In this document: positions 1-11,341 of the stretch, piece by piece
Position numbering within the stretch: the first letter of the stretch is position 1
Layout: every line of letters starts with the position of its first letter
DNA from: Guillardia theta CCMP2712
Taxonomy: Eukaryota > Cryptophyceae > Pyrenomonadales > Geminigeraceae
Assembly (NCBI RefSeq): GCF_000315625.1
Contig: NW_005434668.1
Coordinates: 1,065,153 to 1,129,152, forward strand
Direction: 5' to 3'
DNA length: 64,000 bases
The notes under the pieces: model-generated
What the model was told of the DNA's origin: nothing
The model's input: only the letters and a program-made list of their open reading frames with translations
The model's database searches: none
Position numbers and translations under genes: made by a program

Positions 1-3000
1 GGAGCCTTGTCGCCCTCAAGGAGGAAACTCATGCGGACTTGGCAGGGGAGGAGGTTCTTGACCATGAGGACGGGGAGGAGTGAGATGCTCAGCCTCTCGC
101 ACACCTGCGACGAGGCGTCTGCCGTCCGTCTCGCCTGCTTGCTTGCTGTGTTGGGCGGGAGGGAGGCGACGTGCGCGACAACTCTGAGGTAGAAGGAGTT
201 GAGATGGCTCGTGTCCTTGCGGCAGCACACGACCTTGTCCAGGTCGCGCTGGAGGGGGAGGAGGGTCGCTTCCAGGTTGGCCCCTGCGATCTCAAACGAG
301 TCCTCCTCTTGTTCTTCGAGCACAGGCTGCACGCTGATGACGTAGTCGTCGATACCGTCAAGGAGGAAGAGTGGGGGCAAGTCGACGGTCTCTTTGGCTA
401 GCAGGAGGTGCTGGAAGGCATTGATTCTGCCTCTGACGTTCATGGAAACTTTGATGGGAACGAAGCAATCGTTGGTAAGAGACATGTCGCTCTGGATCGT
501 GACAACCCTCTTGGATATCTCATCATCAGCTTGCACGTTTGCCATCACTCTCGACCCATCGCTGAGCGTGTGGAATGACAGCCCTGCTTCTTCGATGTCG
601 ATGTTGAAACAGTTGTGATCGGCAGGAGCCGCGAGCCCTGGGAGGCTCTCAAGAGAGTCGTCGTACACGCTGATCTTCAACACACGATTTTCCTGATGGT
701 TGTTGGCATTGGAGTAGGATGAGAAATGATTGGGAGAAGTCGGATAGGCCGATTGCTGCTTCCACGTCTTGTCGGGAAAGTGGATCGGCTCTGAATGCAT
801 TGGCATGACAGTCTGCACGTGAGGGTTTTCTGTAGCGTCACTTTGAGAAGTCTGGATGCATAACTCCACTCCGCATCGATTCTTGATGGCATACGCCGAG
901 AAAGGATTCACAAGGCAGCGATGACTTGAAACATCTTCCTCCTGTTTGACAGCTCCCTCTGTTTCCGAATCTGCAGCTGCGAACTTTGACGCGGGGAAGT
1001 GATGCTTCCATGTCAGCAGAGTGCTTAGCAAGGTGGCGAGATGGTTCTCAGCGATGTTGATGTTCATCTCGTCGCTAGATGACAGGCTGTAAGTGACTAC
1101 TTCCGAGACTTGCGAGCCATCGACCTCCTGCTGCGCGTCCTCGGGGATGACCTTGGGATGGGGAGGAACAAGGTCAGAGACGAGTAGCGAGGACAGGAGG
1201 GAGAAAAACCTTCTGGCTCTTCTCCATCATCATCTCCCAGCTCTCGATGAGGGGCTCGAACTCAAAGACGGTGCTGTTGAAGAGCGAGGCCTTTATCCTT
1301 AGCTGTAGCATACCCCATGTTTCCCCGTCGAACGCGTTGACCTGTTTGCATCCCATCACTTGCACACTCGTTTGTTTGAGAATGCCTTACGTTCATCCCT
1401 TGGATCTCAGCGAGGGAGAGAGAGAGGAAAGGTTCGTTGAAGCCCGCGCAGTCGTTGATGATGACGATGTTCAGAGAGTCGAAGTCAACTCGAAACTGCT
1501 TCTGCGTCTGAAGAGCTTGATCTTCCTCTCTGTCCTGTTCATTGATCCTAACCTCCTCCAACTCCCCCGAGCCATGTCTGCTTCGCTCCTTTCCATCCTC
1601 TCCTTTGCCACTCCCCCCCCCCTCTGCTGCAGAAGGAGAAGAGAATGGCCGCAGAACCCTCTCCTGAAGGTCCATATAGAGAAGAACGTCCTGGTACGAG
1701 ATCAAGAGGTCGAAGCAACTTCCTACCATCCACATCTTCGAGCTCTTCTCTCCTTCGAAGATGTACTCAAGGGACAGGCTGGTCGGATGCAGCGCGTGCC
1801 TCCTCTCCTCGTGCTCCCCCCCTTGCTCCAGAAAAGTCTGGACGTCCTGCAAGTGGAGGAAACCTTTCCGGTAACCTGCTGGTTTGCTCATGTCCTTGAT
1901 CAGCCCCGAGACCTGAGCGGGTGTGAGCCAGGTGAAAGAAGGGTGAGAGATCAGAAACAGAGGGCGAGAGACGGTAGATGGGAGGTTGAAGATGCGAGTG
2001 GTTTACCGTGACGACGACTTTTCTTCCAGACGGTTTTGCGACATCTTCGAAGAAGACCACCTTTTGCTCCTCAAGGAAAACATGGTATTCAGTGATGTGA
2101 TCATCCTGAACTGCCGCGTTCCTCTGCTCTGATTTCCGCCTCATCTCACCCTGCCCTATGCTAGACGACGTGATGCTCCTGTCGTCAGCTGACTTAGTCT
2201 CAGCCTCAGCAGCCGTGTTGCTCGAAGTTCGGAACACAGATATGATGGAGCTGAGGACCTCAGGAAGAAAATTCAATCTCATCCTCCCGACCTGTATGAC
2301 ATGTCTCGAGTGATTCAGCTCAAAGGACGACGAGTAACTCAAGGCAAATTGGCTCTCCGCCTCCGAGCACATCACTTCCTCGATCTCTTCCTTGATCTTC
2401 ACGTGCAGCCTCTTGAGTTGGAAGTCGAAGGACGAGAAACCTTCCGAGAACTGGACGAAGGATAGGTTGACTTCACTGAGATGACACAGAGCGATGAATG
2501 CTTTCTGCCCGGATCCGATGTCCTCCTCCTCGACCAGCCTGAGAGCAATCGGATGCTCATCGGCCATCCGGACCTTGACATCCAGATGCCTCCATTCTTC
2601 CTGCACGAAGGTGATTCTGTCAGTTGTGAATTCCACCTCGTCGAAGTCCTGTGTTGTTGTGTTCATCTCTTGAATGCCTGCAAACAGCCCAGGTCACAAA
2701 ACTTCACATGAACCTCTCATGTTGAGATCAACATGAAAGTCCAGCCACCTGATATCTCAGTCGTTCCGAGCTCCTCAACTTCCTGAGAGCCGAAGACGTG
2801 ATTCCAAATCTCAAAGATCGCCGAATACTTGTGCTGCGACATAAGGCACTCGAAGGTTGGTAGAGCTACTTTGATCTTGGTTCTCGTCAGCATCTCATTT
2901 GATGGCGCAATGCTGTTGTCAATGCAGACACTGATCCTGACGTTGTTGATAAGGCTGAGATTGCTGTAAGAAGCAGCATCTTTTGCTGCATCCCAGCACT

Positions 3001-5407
3001 GATGCCTCTTACAGATCATCATGTACACCTCGGACAGCTCAAGAAGGATACTGTTGTACAGCCTCTCATCCACTTCATCCTCCTCCTCCATCTTCTGCAG
3101 GAGTGGAGACAGCTTTGAAATGTTCGAGGACTTGAGTGACCAGATGGCGAGGTTTCCGGGCTGGACGACCAGGGAAGGGCAGTCATCCCTGCCATGTTCG
3201 ACATTCTGAGGGATGATGATGACAGGGCTTCTCAAGTCAAAGGACAGGTCGGCAACAATCTTAGCCTGCAGCGCTGACTTGACGTTCTTCTCCGACACTT
3301 CTTTGGCGTGCTGGAGTTGCTCCGCTGCCGTTCGCTTCAGCGCCTCCAGTGCGGGAGATTCCCCGATGTCAAGGAAGTCAAGGAGATGGCGGAGGAAGGG
3401 CGGGTTGTAGACGATGGTCATGCGATCAAGCATAGCTATCATCCTCGAGTCGCAAGCCTCCCCGTCCGACGGGTTCGACTCGTACTTGAGGACCAGCAGC
3501 GGAGGCTCCTCGTCCTTGCTGGGAGAAGCCTTGCCGACGCTGGAACTCTTTCCGCTCAGTGACTTGGCTACGTCCCACACGGAGCTGGTGATGGAGGCAG
3601 GAAAGAGGATCCTGGAGGCAAACCTCTGCCTGCTCGGCGAGAGTTTCGACCTGCTGGAGAACCGCGATACCACACAGTCAAACCCTGAGGCGATGTTGGG
3701 GCTGCAAAGGTCGAAGCAGGAGAGGTTTCCAATCTGCAGGCTGCAAGCAAACGAAGTTTCTTTCTGTACGAGATTGATCGCCAAGTCCCGCAGCTTGAAC
3801 TTCGCGATCTGCCCGCGGTCATCGTCGAAAGGTGACTTGGGGTTGGAGACGGTGACCGACCCAAAGCGCAAGATGAACTCGAGACGCATCCTCGAGATCC
3901 TAGACTCGTTCCCAGCCTCTCCGTTGATAGTCGATGCATTCTCGCTACTACCCTCGTCGGAGATCCCAAACTCGTTCATAATCTCGGCAGTGGCGCTGAA
4001 AGTCAGAGGGTACTCCCCCTGCTTCACCTCGCCTTCCCCTGCATCTTCTCGGCGCAGGAAGCCCGGCATCCAACCAGACACCCTCGTGTAAAGACTTGCT
4101 GGTTGCCTGCTGGAGTCTTTGACAAGGGTCTGCTGGTCTGCCTCCTGAATGGCCCGAAGTTTGGCGATGACGGCCTTGCGAGCTGTGAGAAGGGCGTCCA
4201 AGGGAAGAACATCCTCTAGTTCCTCCAGTTCTTTCACCTCCTCCTCTTGGATGGCTGGTCCTGAAAGGTTCTGCAGAAGCCTTCTGCGGTACAGAAACGC
4301 GTATCGTGGCCACTTGACTATCAGGCGGAAAACTTTGTTCTTATCAAACCTCAGCATTCTCTGGTTCCTCTCCCACGCGATGCAGTTGAAGGCAAACAAC
4401 CACCATTCCTTCGGACTCTCTTTCACACTGACATGCGGCCTGAACTGATTGTAGCGAGCAATCCTCTCAAAGTTACGGAAGTACTCGAGAGTGTAGATGA
4501 CGTCTCGATATTGCTGCTTCTGCATACTCAGCTCCAACCTGTTGATCTCCCACATCGCGTCGTACTTTGGATGCGCTTCATCTGGCTCATCACTCTTGTT
4601 CAACCTCATGCGAAAGATGGAATCGACAGGTTTGATGATGAAGTTCAGAAGTTTCGTATCGAAAGAAACATCGTCAGCTAGTTCGTCAATGTCGTCCACC
4701 ACGCTAGAAAATCCCTCGAGAAACTCCTGTAGATCCATCCCATCATTCCAAAACATCTTCTCGTCCGAGTTGAGGTAGATACTGAACCCTTTCAAGTTGC
4801 ACAGCTTGTTTAAGAAGGTTTGGTTCTCAACAAACGCCGGCTTCCAAGTCGAATTCGTCGACTCAATGGAAAGATGGTTCAGAAGCACGCCCGCGCAGAA
4901 CGGGTGAGAGGCATGCACAGTTGAGTCCTCGTACCGGACATGAATTTGCGATATGTGAATCTGAACATTGTCCACAATCTTGGTGATAAGCTTGGAGTAG
5001 AAGGATTCGCTGACCTTCTCATCAAACTGCGCAAACCCGTATTTCAAGGATATGTCGAACTCAGCCAATGCATCTTTCTTCGCCAACGTCTCTCTCCTCT
5101 TCTTCTCCTCGGCTGAAATCTTGGGATTTGTGTTCGGCGACAGGATCATGTTCAAACCCTTGATCTTTACTATCACGGGCTTGCTCCGCAGGTTCTTCCA
5201 TGGTATATCCAACCTCAATTCCTCTAGCTTACCAGCTACAAGAGTGACAGGAAGATCAAAGTCGTCCAGAGCTGTTTGCTTCAGAGAAAGATCCTTGAGC
5301 AGAATCTCTCCTCTCCACACAGACAACTCTGTCGCCTTCTTGTCTATCCCGTCAACATACTTGCCCGCCAGTCGCTCTATTACGCTAGCAAGAATGCCCT
5401 CGAGCAT
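1..5407 (-). CDS. VPS13: VPS13-like lipid-transfer protein, 3' end beyond window
   Basis: VPS13 proteins are rod-shaped bridges that move phospholipids between organelles at contact sites. The start is the ATG at 5407. The first residues (MLEGILASVIERLAGKYV) and the following stretch with ELSVWRGEILLKDL are the classic N-terminal chorein domain. The first exon is very long, to about 2749, and ends at a GT donor. A 71-nt intron is followed by an exon from 2677, and the frame then continues through further exons (about 2677-2010, 1900-1270 and onward). The last visible piece, about 660 to 1, contains NLLPCQVRMSFLLEG, which resembles the VPS13 adaptor-binding (VAB/SHR-BD) region. The C-terminal ATG_C and PH-like parts would therefore lie left of the window. 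Roughly 1,500 codons are visible; family members usually exceed 3,000. Chorein identification is firm; internal exon edges are approximate, and the paralogue (VPS13A/C versus others) cannot be decided. Confidence 0.9.
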
Positions 5408-5893
5408 GGTTCACAGAACCGAGGAAGCAAGTTCAGGGCTCCAACGGTGATCAACGACCTTGTGTTCTATGTTCTGTCGTCCATCAACTCTCCTCCTCGC
5501 TCCTCTCGCGCTTGTTCCCTCCCCTCCCTCCCTCCTCACCCTGCATGTCAGTGGAAGACGTAGATAGGGATTTTGGGAAGGGAGGGGTGCTGAAAACGGT
5601 GGTGATGCTGAAAAAGGGGGTGGGGTAGCCAGGAAAAGTTTGTCGGAAGGGATCATGATGAATGTGGAAAGGAAGCGAGCGGGAGACGATGATGCAGGAG
5701 GAGGATGAGGATGAGGATGAGGAGCAAACCGCAAGATAAGATTTTGCAGGTGATGCCATGAAGGAGAAGAGAGATAGAAGGGTCAAAGTCTGCCGTTGTC
5801 GTTTGATCTGAGAGGGAACTGATACTTGGAAGAATTTATTATCATGTCGTCGAAACACGCGATGTGAATCTCTAAAGCGAGTCTGACGAAGCT
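5408..5893. other. Intergenic 5' flank of the VPS13-like gene
   Basis: No convincing coding sequence is seen. The first 400 bases upstream of the VPS13 ATG are rich in GGA/GAGG purine blocks (for example 5690-5725). This is presumably promoter and 5' UTR. No TATA box stands out. Confidence 0.4.
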
Positions 5894-6423
5894 CTAGTCA
5901 GATTTTGGCGGGACATACACTCTGTCGATCTTCAGCGGGGCAATGGTCCTCCAAAAAATTGCAAAAAACTGCAGGAACTTTAGTACAGGAGGAGGTTGAG
6001 CGGAGGAGGAGAGCATTACTCTGTTGAGGTGAATCAAGAGATCGTAGCAGCAGATGTCTAGAGCGAACTGAAGGACTGGAAGCAAGCACAGTCAGAGCTG
6101 CGACCAGCGACAGATACAGACACGCGAGTTACCCAGGCAACAAGTCGCCACCACCACCTTCCCAGCACTCTTTGAGATCGGCTTCATCAGCAGCAATGTA
6201 GAGAGGACGGGCGAGATGTCCTGGAGATGCGAGCCAACAGCTGTAGCATCACATCACGACAAGGATACACGGAGGATGCACGCAGACCTTGGCGCGAGTG
6301 TTGCAAGATGCCATGAGGGTCTGTGAGACCATAGTAGACCCACACTAAGTACCAGGCTCGCTGCATCGCCCACGTCGGGGCACTCGCAACGATGGCAGAA
6401 CCCCCTGCATCTCTGCTCAGCAA
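5894..6423 (-). CDS. Possible small spliced gene, unrecognised
   Basis: Two minus-strand open stretches look more protein-like than their surroundings. One, 6423-6187, contains MQRAWYLVWVYYGLTDP. The other, about 6085-5894, ends in FWRTIAPLKIDRVYVPPKSD and a stop. A plausible GT...AG pair lies between them: GTGGTGGTGGCGAC downstream of the first exon and TGCTTCCAG just before the second. The second exon has a hydrophobic segment around VLKFLQFFAIFW. I do not recognise the family, and the exon join and start are not established. It may instead be non-coding sequence that happens to be open. Confidence 0.25.
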
Positions 6424-7160
6424 GCGAGCATACCTACCTCCTCACTCACCTGTCTCGAAATAGCTGACCACTACCCACCTGCAGACATTCACAGTCATTC
6501 CCTTACAAGCGCATCTGCCGCCGGAAATACCCGAACGAACCGGAGGTGAATCCACAGAGCAAGGCAGCCCATACGGACTTCCTCATCCTTTCGTGCTCTG
6601 AGCCAACTCTTACCAACATCTCTCGCACGCCGAGCTAGTCCTTACACCCACCTGCATTGAGAGCCTTTTCCATGCCCCAAGAAGTGATAGCATGTGCCGA
6701 ACTGATTGTGGCGAAAGCTTTGATTGGGATCATCAACCACGGGGTCTTCATGGAATTATGCCTACAAACATAATCACTGCAAGTTGTAAGACTGCAGCTA
6801 TTCCTTCACCATATGTCAAAAGGGCTACAGAAAGTAAGCCACCAGGCGAGCAGGAAAGCTGAGAAGACATGCGTTCCTAATGATGAATCATACCCAACCT
6901 GAGCACAGACAGCCATGAATTACCAGCAAGCCAACTCGGATTTTGGCCCAAAATTGCCTTTTTATGGACAAAACTTCAGAATAGATTTTTCAGAGCAGAA
7001 TCGGTTATACCCCTGTCGTCGTCGTCCCACCAAACTGTAGGAAAGTGCATGTACACTGAAAACAATTGAATGAGGATGTTTGGAACTCGTTGTTTCAAAT
7101 CTTACTATCGTGGTGGCGTAGCAACCGAACGCCGTCTTGCACATGTTGAGTATTCTTTGA
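6424..7160. other. Intergenic, nothing identified
   Basis: No protein family, RNA gene or repeat could be recognised. The open stretches here are short and of unremarkable composition. Confidence 0.4.
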
Positions 7161-7757
7161 TCACCAGCCTTGATGCTCCTGAATGGGTTTGACCGTCAAC
7201 CCACCGTAACCAGGAGCATGCCGAACCTTTCGAGCGAGGTCCGGAAACCATGGCAAACGATACAGGAACCGCAAAAATCCAGCCATGATACGTTGCCATT
7301 GAAAATCTGTAGAGGAGGGAATGAAAAAGTATCGAACATACCTTATGTCTACCTTGTAACTCTCAATCCATTCCATCCAGATCATGGCATCTATGAATTC
7401 AGCTTTCACTGCCTGCCCGAAGAAACAGATTCCTACCATCGAAGTTTTGATACAGAATTGCTACAAGAAGAGCAGCGAAACTGAAAGTTGCAGCAAGAGC
7501 CGTTTCTGTCACAGCAGTAAGAACCCAGGAGTCTTGGCCCTCCTTGCATGGTTATGGAGCAATCGAAGAAGACCATGAAAGTCGCATAGAGAGAACGGAT
7601 CACCTGTTGATAATTTGCCGGTGTTCCCCTGTCTCCACGTCACCTTCTGCACCTGCACTGCACCCACACCCTTCGTTTGCTTTGTATTCAAGTTCAAGGC
7701 AGCCCAAATCTTGTCTGCGAGCTTGCTCCTTGTGTTGTCGGCTTGTTTTGGAGGCAT
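7161..7757 (-). CDS. Putative small membrane protein, spliced, unrecognised
   Basis: A set of minus-strand segments suggests a small gene. The ATG at 7757 opens with MPPKQADNTRSKLADKIWAA. A middle exon, preceded by CTGCTGTGACAG, encodes a hydrophobic stretch LAATFSFAALLVAILYQNFDG and stops at a GT donor. The last exon runs through MAGFLRFLYRLPWFPDLARK to GGLTVKPIQEHQGW and a TGA at 7161. Lys/Arg-rich ends around one predicted transmembrane helix would fit a small organelle membrane protein, but I cannot name it. The exon order is consistent with GT-AG splicing; the exact joins were not proven. Confidence 0.4.
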
Positions 7758-8099
7758 TTTACAGCTTTGAATCCAGGGCAACTACCTTAGCAACGATGCT
7801 TTCTAATCTGTATCTGGTCCAGAATATAGCTCACCAGTGACAATGCATCAAATTTGATGGGGAGTCGATATATATCTCACAGCAAGCAGGCCATTTTCTG
7901 CAAACAAAATAAGAACAGCTGATCGATCCCGAAAACAGCATCATGTTTTCATTTATCTCCTCTTACTCGTATCCTTGTAAGAATCGAAACAAACATCACC
8001 CAAATCCATAACAAGATGTTGTTCATTGGTTTCAATCCTCTCTACTTCTTCAATCAATCGCCTTAACTTCTCCTCCCTTCAGCCTTCTCTCGCTTTCAC

Positions 8100-8690
8100 A
8101 AGAGCTCCGCCTCACACACCATTCTTGCACCCGGGATCGGGGTGACTACCCTTCACACCCACCCCTTCACCTTCTACCCCTACCTCCATTTTCTCTCTCA
8201 AATTTTGAGGTAGGTACGAAAAGGTGGGGTCATTTTGAGTGATATCAAAGCACAAATACCAGGTAGGGTAATCATTCAATCAGTAGGGGAATGAATTCAG
8301 GGTAGGGGTTCCCTTGTACGACCCGTTTGCATTGGAACTTTACTCACCACCCTCTGAGACTCTGATGGGTTTGGAAAGGTCAAATTTAGCAGGTGGGGGT
8401 AGATGCTGTTGGGGTGTAAATCACTATTGATGGGGTAGAGAACTGATCAATACAGGAAGATACCATCCTATACATAGTCTTTGCTATGATATTTTGTGGG
8501 TAGGGTTTCACAAGGAGGGGTATATTCAAACTTTTGAGGGGTAGGGGTAATAGATTTGCTTTTCGTTAGGGTGGGGTGTAGGTGTAGATGTTAGGTTGGG
8601 GTTGTTTGCATACTCAGCCGGGGTAGTTGTACAATAGGGGAAGGAGGCCGTGCTGATAGGAATTCAGGGGGTGGGGGTGTTCACACAATC
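8100..8690. repeat. GGGGTA/GGGTAGGG motif-rich array
   Basis: About 600 bases carry many short G-runs followed by TA or TG (GGGGTAG, GGTAGGGGTT, GGGTGGGGT). They are spaced roughly every 20-40 bases in otherwise AT-rich DNA. The left 100 bases carry the complementary form (CACCC, TACCCCTACC). The same composition recurs at 12.36-12.6, 12.9-13.3, 35.8-35.95 and 47.4-47.85 kb. It is not a simple tandem repeat. It lies between the putative 7.7 kb minus gene and the 9.5 kb plus gene. Confidence 0.6.
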
Positions 8691-8789
8691 GTCCTCGTGT
8701 ACAACACATAGTAAACATGTGTGATTCCTCGATTGCAGTAATAAGATCAAATGCCTATCACTTCTTCTGCGCGTTCAGAATGTTTTTCC

Positions 8790-9010
8790 CCAAGTGACGG
8801 ACGGGGGGCGGCCAGCCCGCGCCACACTGAACTGAACTGGCCCGTCAAGTTATCCGGCCGGGCCGACGGGTCCCGGGGAGTCCGACTGATGAGTCACCGG
8901 GTGGCAGACTCCGCTTCTCAATATGCGGGCCCGCCTCTGACGTTCGACCGTTGGTGTTAACTTCCAGTTGAGTACGCCGGGCGGCATGCGGGCCAGATAA
9001 GGGCAAATGG
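8790..9010. repeat. GC-rich dispersed element (CCGGGCC type)
   Basis: A sharply GC-rich island with CCGGCCGGGCCG, GTCCCGGGGA and GATGAGTCACCGGG. Similar blocks occur at about 21.24-21.49, 26.47-26.54, 30.63-30.67 and 46.84-46.99 kb, two of them sharing a GAGTCACC(C/G)GG string. Likely a dispersed repeat family or a degraded mobile element. No transposase reading frame is visible in it. Confidence 0.45.
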
Positions 9011-9487
9011 CGATTCCTCTTCAGAGTCATGCAGCGCCATGGGCGACACCTACCTACTCGCAGCCCTAGCCCAGTGCTTGTGGCCGCCCATGGCAGGTCG
9101 CAGTGTGCGGTCAGGGGGAGCGGCACGCGGCGCCAGCCTCCTCCTCCTGGGTCGTCTCACGCACTCCCGGGGATCAATTTAGTCAACCCTGAGTCCACGT
9201 TGAGCTCCTGGTGGGCGGTGAATCCACTGGCATGCGGTGGGGGGAAGAAGGCCGCCGATGCTGCGAACGCGGCTGGCGGCATGCAACTGAGCGATTCAAG
9301 AGTGCAGCTTGAAGTTTGTGTTGCTCTGCCGCTCAGTGCTTCTGTTCCTGTAACACTGGATGTCCAGTTTACTGAACTTCAAATCACAAGTGCTCAGTGC
9401 CAGACTTTGAACCAACGTGCAAGGAAGCAGACGGTTCATCAAATAGAATGTATTGAAGGCCGCGCCACGATTCTGAGTTGATCCGAA

Positions 9488-11341
9488 ATGAACGGTTTCG
9501 TCGGAGTTGGCTTCAAACTGCTGTTCGTCTTTTGCTTGATCCACCTGTGGATTTCAGTTCGGCGAACTAGACGAGTCCACTCGTCCCGGTCCGGCGTGTC
9601 GGCTCTTACTGCCATTGTGGAGCGGATACAGAATGTGGAGTTCCGGGTTAGGATGGACGCGACTGAAGCTTTCTTCTCCGAGCGCACCGAGACCTGGGTA
9701 GAGTGCGCGGACGGTGAAAAGCGAACTTGCTTTCCCCAGTCCTCCAACTTCAGTTTGACGCCGCAGTCCAACCTCCAACTTTCTTCCTCCTACCGCTTCC
9801 ACGGCTTCACGTCATCGGAAGTGTTGACGAGTGACAGGCCCGAGGACCGCGGGCTCTTCTGCTCCCCCGGCCAAGTCCCCTTGCATCTGTGCCGGGAGAA
9901 CCCATCGGAGAAGAATGCGGTACTAGCCATCCTCGTGCCGTCGAAGCCGCGTTACATGCGAGCTGCCCTGATGCCGGAGGAGGGGGGGGGCTTGCAGGAG
10001 GTCAGAAGTACTCGGAGGACGCGGTGGTTCCACAACATCGAGATCGTGCCAAGGGAGCAGTTGTCGTACCGCCAGGTCAAACTCAAAGGAGGGGAAAGGG
10101 CGATTTCTGTTGCGTGCGAGGAAGACGAGAAGTGTGCGGGGTTTGACAACCGCGGAAATCTGTACAGAAGTGCGCAGCGAGCAGATCTTATCCACCTTAG
10201 CAACACGTCGACGACGCGATTCTATACGAAGAAAAGGATATCAGCATTTCCGCAGCCATTCTTTGACGCCCAGAACCGCGTTTGGAAGTTATACGACTCT
10301 GACCTGCCGGAGGATGCAAGCGTTGTTGACAAGTGGTCGGGTAATGTGAAGCATTTGGCCGAAAGATGCAGGAATTCGAGCCAATCGTGCTTCGCTTTTC
10401 ATGAAAACGGCCGAATTATCGAAAAATCAACGTTTCCGGCGTTTCATTCGATGAAGCAGGATTCTGTTCTTTACTTCAGAGAGGACCCTGGGCCCTCCGA
10501 CTACTTGATACCAACAATTAACAGCATCTTGTCCGAGACAGGCTTCTGCAAAACTAACATGTTTCAAGGGAAAATTCATATTTACGTTGTCGATACATCA
10601 GAGGATGGGCGCAATGACGCGGCGGCCTACCTGTCAAAAACGTACCGGAACATGACTTGTCTGTCGGTTCTCAACGGGTTCGAGTACGGCAGGTTGCAGG
10701 AGCACGCTCTGCCGGCCTGGGGGGTCCCGCGGAACGGCAAGCGGACGGAGGTGAACCAGACCCTCGATATTGTGTCTGCTGCACAAATTGTTCAATCTAG
10801 GTCCCCCAAGGCTTTTTTTTTACTGTGGGAGGACGACTGCAAGATGTGCGCCGGGAGCCTCAGGCTGCTCGAAGAGGCTCTGAACACCATAGGAGAAGCC
10901 AGAAGGTCACCAGCCCAGAGCGCTGCCGCTGTTTCCCACCGCCAAACCGCGGATTTCTGCGTGTTAAAGATAGGAAATGGAGGGTCAGGCCTGCTGATCA
11001 ATCATGTGTACGTTGGCCAGGCCATCGCGTTCTGGAAGAAATCTCGTGGACTGGACAATCATGATGTGGCTCTATACAAGTTCTGCAACGGGATGAACTT
11101 GTCGCAGTTGAAGTCAAATCAGATTTATTCTTCTCACCAGGGGCAAATCACCTCGTTCAGAGATACGGAGAGCATCAGTGAACTGGTGAAGCACCTCTGG
11201 CCCCGAAAGAAGTGCTTTTCCACTCTCAACGAACAGTGGGGGAAGTACGTTAAATGTCCCCACGACTTCATGTATCAGAGTTGGGCGTGTTCAACAACGG
11301 AACCGGACTCGAAAACAAAGTCAAAGAGCAGCCGTCGGTAA
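9488..11341 (+). CDS. Type II membrane glycosyltransferase-like protein, intronless
   Basis: A single uninterrupted reading frame of 617 residues. The N-terminus (about residues 6-23) is one hydrophobic helix followed by RRTRR, the layout of a Golgi type II anchor. Residues about 200-310 contain two cysteine-flanked segments (CEEDEKCAGFDNRGNLY, then CRNSSQSCFAFHENG) that resemble PAN/apple-like modules. The C-terminal half has FFLLWEDDCKMC followed by a helix, then a GGSGLLINH segment. This arrangement resembles the DxD-like metal/nucleotide-sugar site and acceptor region of GnT-IV/GT54-type and related transferases. The family assignment is therefore by motif only. Several N-x-S/T sites fit a lumenal protein. 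The lack of introns is odd in this gene neighbourhood. The start is the first ATG after an in-frame stop. Confidence 0.6.
   Translation: MNGFVGVGFKLLFVFCLIHLWISVRRTRRVHSSRSGVSALTAIVERIQNVEFRVRMDATEAFFSERTETWVECADGEKRTCFPQSSNFSLTPQSNLQLSSSYRFHGFTSSEVLTSDRPEDRGLFCSPGQVPLHLCRENPSEKNAVLAILVPSKPRYMRAALMPEEGGGLQEVRSTRRTRWFHNIEIVPREQLSYRQVKLKGGERAISVACEEDEKCAGFDNRGNLYRSAQRADLIHLSNTSTTRFYTKKRISAFPQPFFDAQNRVWKLYDSDLPEDASVVDKWSGNVKHLAERCRNSSQSCFAFHENGRIIEKSTFPAFHSMKQDSVLYFREDPGPSDYLIPTINSILSETGFCKTNMFQGKIHIYVVDTSEDGRNDAAAYLSKTYRNMTCLSVLNGFEYGRLQEHALPAWGVPRNGKRTEVNQTLDIVSAAQIVQSRSPKAFFLLWEDDCKMCAGSLRLLEEALNTIGEARRSPAQSAAAVSHRQTADFCVLKIGNGGSGLLINHVYVGQAIAFWKKSRGLDNHDVALYKFCNGMNLSQLKSNQIYSSHQGQITSFRDTESISELVKHLWPRKKCFSTLNEQWGKYVKCPHDFMYQSWACSTTEPDSKTKSKSSRR

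Noticed and set aside
3414-4091. 225-codon plus-strand frame
   Set aside because: Antisense of the long VPS13 first exon, which has the chorein domain in the other strand.
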